The notes under the pieces are model-generated. The model searched no databases. It was not told the DNA's origin and saw nothing but the letters and a program-made list of their open reading frames with translations. From Combretum micranthum (lineage: Eukaryota > Streptophyta > Magnoliopsida > Myrtales > Combretaceae), in contig JAMXBD010001373.1 in assembly GCA_024138025.1 (NCBI GenBank), positions 186,001 through 250,000 on the forward strand: a stretch of 64,000 nt of DNA, given 5' to 3'. A program made the position numbers and the translations under genes. Positions 36,131 through 47,660 of the stretch are shown here, one piece after another (within the stretch, counting starts at the first letter, position 1; each line of letters starts with the position of its first letter).

Positions 36131-36303
36131 GTTTGAATTGTCTGATTTTATCGGCGTCAGATCTATATCGGATCAGCATTTATAATTCATCGATATCACA
36201 TTTGTATCGGCTTAATATTGGTTCGGTTTTGTCAATTTATGAGTAGAACTGTTAATTTTTCACTTGTATCATATCAATACCGATTCAGTATTAATTCGGT
36301 TTG
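36131..36303. repeat. Dispersed repeat family copy 2
   Basis: GTTTGAATTGTCTGATTTTA, CAATTTATGAGTAGAACTG and ATTCAGTATTAATTCGGTTT match the landmarks of the copies at 23,751 and 57,917. It may lie within the EAF 3' end. Confidence 0.5.
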
Positions 36304-38990
36304 AGAAATAATATGCCAAATGTTTATGATAAAAATTGAATTGACAACTATAATAGGCAAAGATTGCTTTATAGTTAGCAAAATATATGGATAGGTGCAA
36401 CAAAAACATCTGTTCAAGAGTCCAATCATCAATTCGGGTGTTGAGTAATATATGATAATCATAAAGTTGTTATGTGCTCTAATCACAGTTATTATAGAAA
36501 TTGATTAGTATAATTAGTTCAGTTTTTACTAATAATACTAAGAAGATGTGTGTGGGCATACTGGAGTGCATTTAAGTTTGAAATATACTTTTACTCCTAC
36601 AAAACTTGATGTTGAAGTATACAATTGACAATCAGAGAAAAATGGCATTAGTTAGTAAGATTGATAATGGGATAGTAACAGCGGATGACTATAACCATAA
36701 CACAGGCGATATTCGAGAAGACATCCACAACTATATATATATATATACATACACACATATATATATATAGAGAGAGAGATGCACATGCAATACTTGAGAA
36801 GACATTAGCGTGACAAAACAATAGAGTATAAAATGAAATAGAAATATTATCTTATATGGATCCATAGCTTTGACGTAGGCATGTGCATCAGCCTTATTAA
36901 TTAAATGTGTTCGTATATAAGTTTAGATGCCAAACAACTGGGAAATTTTATGGTCTTGTTTAACTTTTTACGTAATCAATCTCATAAGTCATTCAACGTC
37001 TTAAATTCAAAGGTATTCATGATCAAAGTATTAAAGTACTTATTGTATATAATCTGTTATGATCATTTTAATAGTAAAATAATGGTTGTATGGTCCTGTC
37101 ATTCAGAATCTGAACCATATAAATTCCCTAAATAACTTGGACATATTTATAAACTAGCGCAATCTGTTTACTAATCTCACAAATATTTATTTCAAGTGCC
37201 CTTTAATAAATTGGTATTATTGTTTGAGTTTGTTAATAACTACTTGTTTCAAGTGATTACCGGGCATGTAAAAGGCCATGGTGGCAAGATGTGCTACTTC
37301 CTGGGGGTGAGCATTTGATGGAATTTATCGCTGCTTGGAACATGTTGGATCCACGAACTTGCGGGTTTACATGACCTTATTTCAAGTAGATATCAAAATT
37401 CATAAAGTAGGCTTGTACTTCAAATTTTTTGAATCTTTTTTATCATATGATTAGTTATAAGATATGGACACTTACCTATTTTTAAAACTTATGTGAATTT
37501 ACAGTCTTTCCGTAATAATTTAGTATTATATAGATAATGCACTTTACCAATCTTCAAAGAAATCAATATTAAATCTAAGTAGATTTGACATGTATCTGAT
37601 GAATACCTAATTGATAATCACCTAACTCATAGTTCATGATACGGCGCCAATATTTAAGTAAGCAATCAAATTGTAAAAGCCTAAAAAGCTAAGTTTCTGT
37701 CACATCCTCAGCCCTAATTATTGATATGGTTTGATTTGTTGTGCATTATCATCGTTAAAGTGTTTTCATCATTCGTTATATCTTCCATTGTTATTGGTTT
37801 TACTATATGAATATGTGATGTTAGCCCTAGCAACTATTATATTAAAATATTAACATGCACTAAGGTGAAGAAAAAATAATAAGATAATTTAGTGTTCCAC
37901 ACATTACATTCTAGCTACCCTTTTATATTCCAGGTTTGCTTCATAGGATAAATTTTGATTATTAATATTAGTTCTTATCTTGTCTTTACATTATTTGGTT
38001 ACTTTTAAGCATGATTGTCAAAATCACGAGTCAAATATACAATTCTACGAGTTTATGACTTTATATATTTTTTCTTAATTAAAATGAAAGAAAACTTATG
38101 AATGGGCAACTTTAGATAGAATTATAAATCTAGATATATGATTTTATACTTTTACGATTTTACTAGTTTTGCATGATTCTATACGTTTCTATCGATTTTA
38201 TAAGCTTGAGGAGTAATAAAATCGTAATTTTAACAACCGTGCTCTTAAGAGTTGTATCTTCATGACTTGGAATAGATTATAAGCTTAAAGGTATAAAGAT
38301 TAGTGTTGCTTTATCACCTGTATAACTATACGGAAATTTACAAGTCTAAACTTATGCAAATCTTGTAATTTATTACCTCTTCGCTTTTTAAAAACAAAAA
38401 CCTAAGGCTAAACTTGTACAAGGTCATATATATGTGTAAATTTATGCAATTTTATTTGAATTGAACAACTAATTACTTTATCCAAATGGTTTAAGTCTAT
38501 AAATTCTAGAAAATACTTGTCTAACATAGCTATTTTCATCTAATAAAACATTTGTTTTGTTTTGTCTAGATACATATGGCAACAGTCTAATGGGCCAATA
38601 TTTACAAAAACAACACTACATGATTTGAAATTGGAATCAACAGGCATATAGCTCCAAAATTGAGAGGGTATCTAGTCAAGCAAATAAGAAGGATATAATT
38701 CAAAGCAAGAGCACACTCGTTGAACTAAAATGAAAGCAAATGCATGCCATTACTTTACAACATTTACCACTAAAACCTACTTAATAAACAAATAAGGAGG
38801 CCAATAAAGCACCACTAGATACACCCTCATGATATCCTGGCACATCCCATGGGGATTGTGGGGCCTTTTTCTTTTGTTTCCTTTTCCACTTCTTTTCTAC
38901 TTTACAAACAAGCCCCGACCCGATCCAACCATTTTCAATTCCTATTTTTGTTGTAAAATCGGAAAGAAAACATTTATTTATATCAACACC
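36304..38990. other. Intergenic region, nothing recognised
   Basis: No supported gene. A compound (TA)n(CA)n(GA)n microsatellite lies at about 36,733-36,779. The segment 37,265-37,375 is less AT-rich but no frame or RNA was recognised. Confidence 0.5.
36733..36779. repeat. Compound TA/CA/GA microsatellite
   Basis: Consecutive TA, CATACACACA, TA and GA dinucleotide runs. Confidence 0.85.
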
Positions 38991-38995
38991 TCACT

Positions 38996-39385
38996 TGTAT
39001 CTTTAACACTTTCTTTTGGAATAATGGAATGAATAAAGAAGGAATAAATGAAAGGAAAAAAAATAGAAGAAAGAAATTATAAAGAATTTAAATTATTCCA
39101 TGTATTTCGATAATGAATGAGAGAAAAATAAATAAAATCTAAATTATTATAAAAAAATAAGATATATTAATAAATTACTTGTATATTCTTACAAAATAAT
39201 AAGTAAATTTTCAGTAAAAAAAGGGAAGGGTATAAGTGTAATTCCAAAAAATTTTCTCCTTCCTTCTAATTCTATCAATTTTTGGATGGGACAAACAAAA
39301 AAAAATGGTGGAACATAAAGACTATATCACATCCATTTTCTTTCTTTTATTTTTCCTTTTCAAAACAAACACGGAATGAAATTTA
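38996..39385. mobile_element. MITE-like repeat (GGAATGAA...CAAAACAAACACGG type)
   Basis: Left part GGAATAATGGAATGAATAAA and right part TTTTCAAAACAAACACGG enclose AT-rich DNA with AAGATATATTAATAAATTA and AATAATAAGTAA phrases. The same phrases in the same order occur at 39,928-40,290. Exact ends and target duplication were not identified. Confidence 0.5.
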
Positions 39386-39925
39386 ATGTCCTTCGTTTCT
39401 CTCCCTCCCAAATCCCATATACTAAACAAAAGGTAAATGGAAGGCAGGTATAGATGATATTTGGACATATATTCCTACGTTTTATAAAATACTGATATAA
39501 TTTAAAAATATATCAACCCCTATTCAACATTAATCAATCTATGTGAGATAAGATTATCATTGAAATCTTTCTTATTAAATTGAGTGTTTTTGCTTTTATA
39601 GTATCAACAAGTTTATTTAGTGACATCTAAGTAGTAATATTTAAATATATGATAGTCTGTGTAAATGTAATTTTTCCCCATATTTTAAAACATCATCAGT
39701 ATTTGTCTATTATTCTTCAATACAATTGGTGTTTTAGTAGCAAAATCCTATTTCATAATTAAGATAGTGCATCACCTTGTAAAATAAGGATTCGTTGAAT
39801 AATTGGTCAGAATGGGGGAAAAAGGAAGACGTAAGTTTTCACCGTATTGTATTATCTTTTCATAACTTTTAAAAATATACAGACGGTATCGATCCATAAA
39901 AAGTGTTAAAATAATAATCACCGAT
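39386..39925. other. Intergenic, nothing recognised
   Basis: AT-rich, no supported feature. Confidence 0.5.
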
Positions 39926-39927
39926 GC

Positions 39928-40290
39928 TTTGTTTGGCAAAATGAAATGAATAGGAAGGAAGATTGTGAAAGAAAGAAAATGAGGATGATGAATTATTTAG
40001 AATTATAACCCTTATATGTGTTTGAATAATGAAAGGGGAAAAAAATAGATTTATTATTATAAAAGACAAGATAAGATATATTAGTAAATTATTTATACGT
40101 CCTTAAATGATAATAAGTAATTTTAAAAAAGAAAGAATAATATATGAATAATTTTAAAAGAATTCTCTCTTTCCATTTTAATTCTCTCCATTTTGAAGGG
40201 GATAAAAATACAATGGGATCTAAGAAAAATATTACATTTATTTTCATTCTTTTATCTTTCACTTTCAAAACAAACAAATAAATAAAATTA
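39928..40290. mobile_element. Second MITE-like repeat of the 38,996 family
   Basis: Starts TTTGTTTGGCAAAATGAAAT and ends TTTCAAAACAAACAAATAAA, forming partial inverted ends, with the AAGATATATTAGTAAATTA and TGATAATAAGTAA phrases inside. It lies about 380 bases upstream of the HIPP start codon, so it is part of the promoter-proximal region. Confidence 0.55.
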
Positions 40291-40521
40291 AATCTCCCTC
40301 ATTTCTTTTTCCAGCCATTCTCCTATACCATATACAATATTAAGAGATTGTGATTTTTAGATTTTAGTAATAATTTGGAGTTATTTACATATTTTCACAA
40401 GTTGTAAAGAGATAAAATCTCCCCATAAAAAAATTATAAGTTTACATGCACTTTTTAATAGCTTAGGTATTATATTTGTATTTTCCTCCTTTAAGGTAAA
40501 GGAGCCATTGAACCACCTGCA

Positions 40522-40634
40522 TATAAACACTCCTTCAGGGCTTTTCTCTTTCAGGGTGTTGGGTGTTTTTGTTTATCATCTCTCTTCCTCTTTCTCTCTC
40601 TCTCTCTCTTTCTTTCTCACTTTCTCTTTTTCCA
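40522..40634 (+). promoter_or_regulatory. HIPP core promoter and CT-rich 5' leader
   Basis: TATAAA at 40,522-40,527 lies about 145 bases before the start codon. A CTCTCT-rich microsatellite at about 40,580-40,634 occupies the predicted 5' leader, a common feature of plant leaders. The transcription start is inferred, not seen. Confidence 0.6.
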
Positions 40635-40670
40635 GCTTGTGTCTTTTAGTAAAAGAAAGAAGCAGCAGAA

Positions 40671-43600
40671 ATGGGAGCACTTGATTACCTCTCAAACTTT
40701 TGCACTGTCACCAGTACAAGAAGCAAGCGCAAACCAATGCAGGTAAATATATTACTATTCAGTCATCATTGCAAAAACCAAAACCTTCCCTTGTTGTGAT
40801 ATGTTTTTTTGCCCACCATTTCATATCCTCTACCGCCTCTTGTTTTCCGTTTACTATGTTTGCTTTCTCTTTTTCCCTCTTCTTCCATTGCTCTTTCTTC
40901 TTCTTCCTCTTCCATCTAAAACCTTAGTATTTGTAAATTTTGCTCAGACTGTGGAGATCAAAGTCAAAATGGATTGTGATGGCTGTGAGAGAAGAGTTAA
41001 ACACGCTGTTACCCACATGAAAGGTACCTCTCTCCCTTGGAAAAAGAACACTTGTTGGTACTTACACGAGTTTTATACGGATGAATGATGGGTAAATATC
41101 TAAATTGTGACGGTACGAATAGTTTTTGAAAAACTATTTACATATTAAAATTTTTACATACTTGTACGGTTGAAATCTTTCTCCCTTGCATTACCACCCT
41201 TCATCTTAAGAAGTATAATTTCACTTATTTCTTTTTCTTTAATATTTTACATATTTATTATCTCTTTTACGTGTCAAAATACGATTATAATTTTTTATGT
41301 ACATACAAATGGTATATATTACTTATTAGATTTTTTTGTCAGGAGCTCACGTGGATTTTTTTATGCATTAAAAAATAATAATAAAAGCTGTGTACAAATA
41401 CTCAAAGCAGCCAATTATTAAGAAAAATATATTCAGAGTATACGTGACTTTTTCACGTTACAGAAAAACCGTATAAGATGTTGTGAAAAAGATAAATAAT
41501 AATGTTATATAATAATATAGTCCATAGCTTTCGTTTTCTATTTTGTCAGATATATTATTTATGAAGCAGCTTTAACTAGCTTCTCGTATTAATTACACTG
41601 TATGAGTATGACCATGGTCTCCGGTCAAATGTCAAACGAATATAAAAAAAATATATATATATATATATTTTATGGATTTTCAGGAGAATAATATTCCTTA
41701 AAATAATTAATAAACATTCATATACGTTTAACTTGAGGAGGCAACCTTAGTTCATGAGATTCCAAGTTGCAACATGTATTTTATTTATTGTCCCTTCCTT
41801 AACAAAAAGTATTTATGTTACAATAGACATATAATATTTCGGTAATTTAATAATGTATTATTGTCTGTTTATGCGGATTATTATTGGGTTTTGTCATATC
41901 ATCCAGTTAATAAAAAAAATTTTTTTAATAAAACATTTTATGCCTTAAAAATTAATTAATAAAAAATGTACAAGGCTAAAAATATATACAAAAACACCGA
42001 CAACCGAATTTTGTAAGATTATTTAATTAACCTGAAAATCAAATTCTATAAGCAAGACATGCATATAAAGAAACATGCGCTTTTTGTCAACTAGAATAAA
42101 AAAGAAGCCCAATGTTGGTAAAGAGATAGTGTGGCTAAAGCAAGCAAATTTTAAGGGCGGAAAAAATGAAAAAAGGTAAACAAATTTGCATGCTGACCTA
42201 TTAATTTTAGGTAGAAAATGCTAACCGTGTGTATGAATTAATTTATTGATAGTAAATTTAATATAATTTTTAAAAACCTCTATAATCCGTCACATCACAA
42301 ACCATCCTGTCTAACATTCTACCATTATATTGATTATAAAATATATATGTCTGAAATGAATATAAATTAAGCAGTTTTAAATAGTTATATAAAACTTATT
42401 CTATTAATATATATATATATATAGAGCGTAGAATTTTTTATTCTTTAAAATGAGTATCTTTAGACTATCTCAATTGACGTAGCTAAGTGTGCATTTAAGG
42501 CAATTATGTAACAACCTCCCGTCGGTAAGTAGATAAATTTATCCTCTATTACTATATTTCAACACATAAGATATCTGGACCTGAATATGGAAATTTAAAT
42601 TACATGTGGGTCTCTCTTTGTATTTATATATAGAGAAATTTATGGAAACTGCAAGGTTTTTTCTTTTTTTTTTCCTTTAATTTTTTCCTAGCAGGTAAGA
42701 AACATTTTTACCCCTCCCTTTCCTCCCATATTCTTACATAATGATATACACTAATGCTACATTTAATATCCAAAACCAAACAAACAAGCAATACTACTTT
42801 GCAAGCCTTTTTCATCAAGAAGTGAAATAAAGCAATTTGGAAAGTTATTTGCTATACCAATATGCCGTCTTTTTGTGTCCTCATCAATAAATATTTTACA
42901 TATGTTGAATAAATTGAAAAAATATAAAAATCCTAAAATAGGAAATACTTGTGTTAGATATTTATTTATAGGGACATAATGGAGACAATAAATTGGGTAC
43001 AACAAAATTTTTTCCAAAAAAAATTTATGTTTTCTAAATCTAGTTTTTCCTCAAAATACATGATTAGTATTGAAAAAGCAATGTTGTGAGACAGATTCGA
43101 TAATTTGACCTCAACATACCAACATACCAAGAGGTTAAACGGTTAATAAGTAAAATTGGATTGAATCAGGATTAAAAACAATCACACCAGACCATTTTAA
43201 AACTGGATCAAATTCAACCAGATAAATTAACCTGTATGACAACATTATTAAAAAGTATGAAAAGTTTCCGTTTTAAATTAGTGACAAGTGCCTTGACTGA
43301 GACCCTTATAATAATGTAATTGCATTGTTATCTTATCCCATCACAACCAATTTTAAGAGGGTGTTTGTCGACAATTAATCAATAAACTCCAGGTGTGAAG
43401 TCAGTAGAAGTGAACCGAAGCAGAGCCGAGTGACGGTGAGTGGCTATGTGGACGCAAACAAGGTGCTGAAGAAAGTGAAGAGCACAGGGAAAAGGGCAGA
43501 GTTCTGGCCATACATTCCACAGCATTTGGTGTATTACCCTCATCAAGCCTACGACAAGAAAGCTCCTGCTGGTTATGTCCGCAACGTCGTCCAGAATTTT

Positions 43601-43687
43601 CCGGCCAGCTACCACAATGCTCCTCCTGAGGAGAGAATTATTTCCATGTTCAGTGACGACAACGTTAATGCATGTTCTATCATGTGA
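40671..43687 (+). CDS. HIPP: Heavy-metal-associated isoprenylated plant protein (HIPP), frame broken in exon 3
   Basis: Exons are 40,671-40,742, 40,948-41,023 and 43,393-43,687. Exon 1 encodes MGALDYLSNFCTVTST, exon 2 TVEIKVKMDCDGCERRVKHA with the MDCDGCE metal-binding loop (CxxC) of the HMA fold. Exon 3 carries VKSVEVNR, then RVTVSGYVDANKVLKKVKST, KRAEFWPYIP, YDKKAPAGYVRNVVQ and FSDDNVNACSIM. CSIM is a CaaX box for farnesylation. Order, length (about 147 residues) and sequence fit the HIPP20-24 type; such proteins bind metals and act at membranes or in the nucleus in metal and stress responses. Between VNR and the RVT segment one base is missing (near 43,418-43,421), so the expected frame hits TGA at 43,431. 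An acceptor at 43,399-43,400 (exon from 43,401) would restore an open frame but replace the conserved GVKSVEVNR strand. Pseudogene, assembly error or altered splicing are all possible. Confidence 0.85.
40743..40947 (+). other. HIPP intron 1 (205 bp)
   Basis: Donor GTAAATAT after CCAATGCAG, acceptor TTTTGCTCAG before ACTGTGGAG; phase 0, pyrimidine-rich. Confidence 0.85.
41024..43392 (+). other. HIPP intron 2 (2369 bp)
   Basis: Donor GTACCTCT, acceptor AAACTCCAG. Very AT-rich with (AT)n runs near 41,650 and 42,408, and a small MITE-like repeat at 43,079-43,246 close to the acceptor. No embedded gene is supported. Confidence 0.75.
43079..43246. mobile_element. Small MITE-like repeat in HIPP intron 2
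   Basis: GCAATGTTGTGAGACAG on the left and CCTGTATGACAACATT on the right are imperfect inverted ends (AATGTTGT...ACAACATT). The interior is rich in GGTTAAnnGGTT and GGATTGAATC phrases, resembling plant hAT-type MITEs such as the one at 59,521. No clear target duplication. Confidence 0.5.
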
Positions 43688-43936
43688 GTGTTGATCTTAG
43701 ATGGTCAGGACAGAAAGCTAAGGTTCCATTTTCTCTTGGTACCTCGGATTTAAAGGAAAAAAAAAAAAAAAACAGTAGCATGTAAAATTCCAATTTAAAA
43801 TACTAGAATGATGGTTGAGATGAGGAGTGAAAAAAAAGAAACTTAAAGAAGTTATCCCCGTCCTTTTTTATATATAACAAAGTTTTTTTTTTTTTTAATG
43901 TATTGCAATAGAGCTTTATAATATAGTAATATTATT

Positions 43937-43942
43937 AATAAA
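43937..43942 (+). terminator. Possible polyadenylation signal of the HIPP gene
   Basis: AATAAA lies 250 bases after the stop codon, following T-rich sequence. Plant signals are loose, so this is only a candidate. Confidence 0.4.
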
Positions 43943-44334
43943 GTCTTTTCAATTTATCTGAAAGGGGACAGAGTTCTATGTTCATTCCATTCGGTGAAAT
44001 AATCAATTTCAAATTATTCCATGAGAAATAACATTCAAAATGCAAAGTAATACTTTCAGCCGCTCAACATTTAAACCATATGCTTTTGGCCTTTTATTAT
44101 TTTCACCTTTTGACTCTTGTCGTACGGCTCAATGTTGTAGATTTCAAAAAATATTACTTGCTTCGATTTGCCTGATATGTGGAAACTAATTACTTGAACT
44201 CGTTAAATCAGTATAATTATCCTGAATAGCAAACAAAATTCAACCTCGAAACACTTAAACAAAGGTGTAAAACTGAAAAAAAAAAAAATTTTAAATAGTA
44301 TATACCATAAAATATGGATGATGGGCATCTCTAG

Positions 44335-44500
44335 AATAGTCCAAAGCACTAGCTACATGGGCTAACTCATTAGGCTTGCGACTTACTCAGCCTGAGAAGG
44401 TCAAGAGCCTAATTAGAGCGCCAATTCTTTGGCTTAAAGTATCAATTGTCACTGCTGCATCCAACAATATCCGATCTAGAGTCACTCAGTATAATTTCTT
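44335..44500 (-). pseudogene. Possible RNase H-like relic of a LINE retrotransposon
   Basis: The minus strand reads DRILLDAAVTIDTLSQRIGA, then after a stop VSRKPNELAHVASALDYS, which resembles the end of plant LINE RNase H domains (hydrophobic-SRKxNxxAHxxA). There is no reverse transcriptase nearby. It is a short, broken fragment and the match is by eye. Confidence 0.35.
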
Positions 44501-47285
44501 TCTTGTACTCGGCACAATTGAATGTGAATTAGTGGATTCATTACATCCATGAAAATCGTCACCATCATCCACTCATCCATGATCCCATGACGTAACCAAA
44601 CATCAAGGATCTGCCTCTATAGGTATCTCTTCATAATGAGAGATAATATCTCATGAATTTTTTCTCATTCTAATAATTTACCCCTACGTCAACATGCTTG
44701 TGGACTTAAGCATCAGAGTGGTTTTACCGAGTCTAACCCTAATGTGCCACTAACCATGTTATGTTGCAAGCAATATGCATAAGTCAAGTCCAATAATTCT
44801 CTTTTCTACCGCTATCAAAATAGAATTAGCAACAAATGGTAATAATACAATTTGGGAAATACATCATTAAAAATATATATATTCTTATTTAATATTTCAA
44901 CCAAGTATCCAAGATAACAATTCATGAATTTTTCTTTAGAAAATTTATTAAAATATAATGAGGGTAAAAATGCATGTCATCATCACCATCATGCACTGGC
45001 ATACATTTAGCCATTTAGGTAGCTTTGAGAGAGGGAAAAAATAAATAAATAAAACAGAGAGAGAAAAATGTTGACTTTGTTGGCGCTACTGTCCACCCAA
45101 GAATGATTGCAAAATATACGAATACCAAATAAACCCTATGAACGTAATAGACAAAATATACAGTTAAAGACATGTTGTTAACAAATAAACGAAACAAGTT
45201 CAATAATTGGAACAATATGCATCAATTATATGTGCCCAGAAAGCACTCCTTCGATAAGCCTTTAGTTAAAGAATTTACTTTTACGGGAGGAAGCTGCCTT
45301 TACTTTTCATGACGTTTTCAAAAGGTTGACAACATCGGGATTACTTCCTTTATTATTAGGGCAAAAATTTGTCAAATAACTAGACAGTTGTAAAGGTCAT
45401 ATGGAAGAATAAGATTCTTGCTGCCCACCGAAAAATTGAAGGTATAAAGGAAATCAAAACGAAATATTTGACTTAAGTAACATTGTAACACTCCCATTAA
45501 ATATAAATGATTGAGGGAATAGATTGATTCGAGCTGTAATTCTTTCACCAAAAGCATCAATAGCTTTTAAGAACCGTGTCTTAATGAGTACTCAGTTAAA
45601 ATGTGCTTTATATTTTATATTTTACAATATTAAAGCACCGACATAGAAATAATAGTATAGAAACCAACCAATATATAAAATTCATCGGAGAAAAGGATCC
45701 ACATCTGAAAAATATTTATCACCTCCAATTTCTAAAAGTATATATTATTTTTAAATTGCATTATAAACATGCAACTTTTATGTAAAATGAAAAATTGCAT
45801 GCATTTATATAATTATTTTATATGCTTGGTAATTGCATAAAAAAAATTTGTGGCAAACTGGTGAATAGATTAATATCTTCTCTTACACTCATTGTCCTAC
45901 ATATGTTATTCCCCTTTATTTGGTAAAATTCAACCTTGAATCCTATTTGTAACACTAGGATGAAAAAAGTAGTATACACAATCCAAATTCATACGAATAA
46001 TTTCCACTCGTACACACATGCAATTTGACAATTAGCTTAAATCCATCCCATACACATTGCATCCAATTAACAAATTTTAATAAAACTAAAATATTTCTTG
46101 CAACATGGAATTGACATAGCGTATCAATTTAACATAGCATCTGTTTTCTCCGTTTGCTGGCATGAAATAAACAAACTATCAACGCTTGACGCATGTTAAG
46201 GAAAAAAAAAAGGAAAAGAAAAGATTGAAAGATAGATTTTAACTCAGGAAAAAAAAAAAAAAAGGACTAGTAAAGGAAGGGGAAAAGTGGAGGTACTGAG
46301 TTCATGGCTTAGTCTTCTTCTTCAAGAAGATGTAGGACTTACATTAAGCTAAGACAATCTCCCCTAATGGAGACACCAGGCTCTCTCCCTCTCTTCCTCT
46401 CTCTTTACCGTAAATATTTGTCTAGAGAGAGAAAGTAGTATGGGAAAGAAGATGACGCTTTTTTCAAGTGATTTTTTTTATGAATGTTTGTTACTTTCTT
46501 ATCTTACATACTACCATACATTCAACTACTTATTTAATTTCTCTTGATTGCCCAAGTTTTAAGAACCTTTAGAGAGAGAAACAAATAGGAGTTTGTGAGT
46601 TCTTGGGGGTGAAAACAAAATCAGGAATAAGGTGATGTCCATTCAAGTTAGATTGATGATATAGATGTCTTCTACTACTCTAGCATGAGTTTTATGAGAC
46701 TAGGTTAGGGATTTTTCCTCTTCTTTATTACATTTAATGTTTTTTTTTTTTTTACTTTTTTCAAACGCTAGATTTTTAGAATCTTGAATCTTTTCCTTTG
46801 TTAATTTTTTGAGTACATCTTTTTTATATTTATAATTTTCATCAATCGTATTATTATGCTCATGCAAAATCCGATTGAGAAAAAGACAGTGATTGAATTT
46901 TCTATGGTGTAGTTTTCTTTGTTACTATTTTCCCTTCTCTTTTCTTCCTTTTCTTCTTCTTTCAATTTGTTTTTTCTCTCTCTCTCTCTCACACAATGGG
47001 TATTAAATTGAATTTTTTAACAAGCACCTAAATATGCTTCAATTAGGGAAGCAGCTAGTTAGGTTATTGTACGATACTTGACCTACTAAAACCCTATAGA
47101 GTAAATTTCTATATGATTTTGAGACACATCTGGATATTATTTTGAAATCCTATAGGGTTTCAGATTTTAGATATCACCAAATAAGAAAACCTGACCCGAA
47201 AGTTGATAATAATCCTATTATTGTATATCATCTTACTATGGATAAATATTAAGACAAGATTAAATTCTCTATCATCTACCCATCT
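44501..47285. other. Intergenic, nothing recognised
   Basis: No supported gene on either strand. Contains T- and A-runs, a GAGA-rich segment near 45,055 and CTCT runs near 46,381 and 46,976. Confidence 0.5.
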
Positions 47286-47289
47286 CTCT

Positions 47290-47660
47290 ATTATATATTC
47301 CTTTGTTATTATTTTGTTAATAGTTGTAACACACATTACATTATTATATGTTATACAAATGTATGTGATACATTATGTTATATTGCATAATGTATTCTAT
47401 ATGTTATGCACTACAATACATATAACATATAAAATATAATTGTAATATATATAAATCAGAATGTATAAATCATATATAATATGTATAACATAATTATACA
47501 TTATAGCGTATATGTATTATAATATATAAACATATATATTGCATAATGTAACCTGTTACATTAACACATATAGATAGTACTATTTACATACTTGTTATAA
47601 GGATGTGTGGTCCATATAAATAATATGTTTATTTTGATATACTTGTTAATATAATTATAA
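47290..47660. repeat. AT-rich low-complexity block with ATGTATAACATAT phrases
   Basis: Almost free of G and C; short palindromic words such as ATATGTTAT, ATAACATAT and TATGTATAAC recur irregularly, so local cruciforms are possible. Confidence 0.65.

Noticed and set aside
37265..37375. GC-richer segment considered as an organelle-derived insertion
   Set aside because: No chloroplast or mitochondrial gene sequence was recognised in it.
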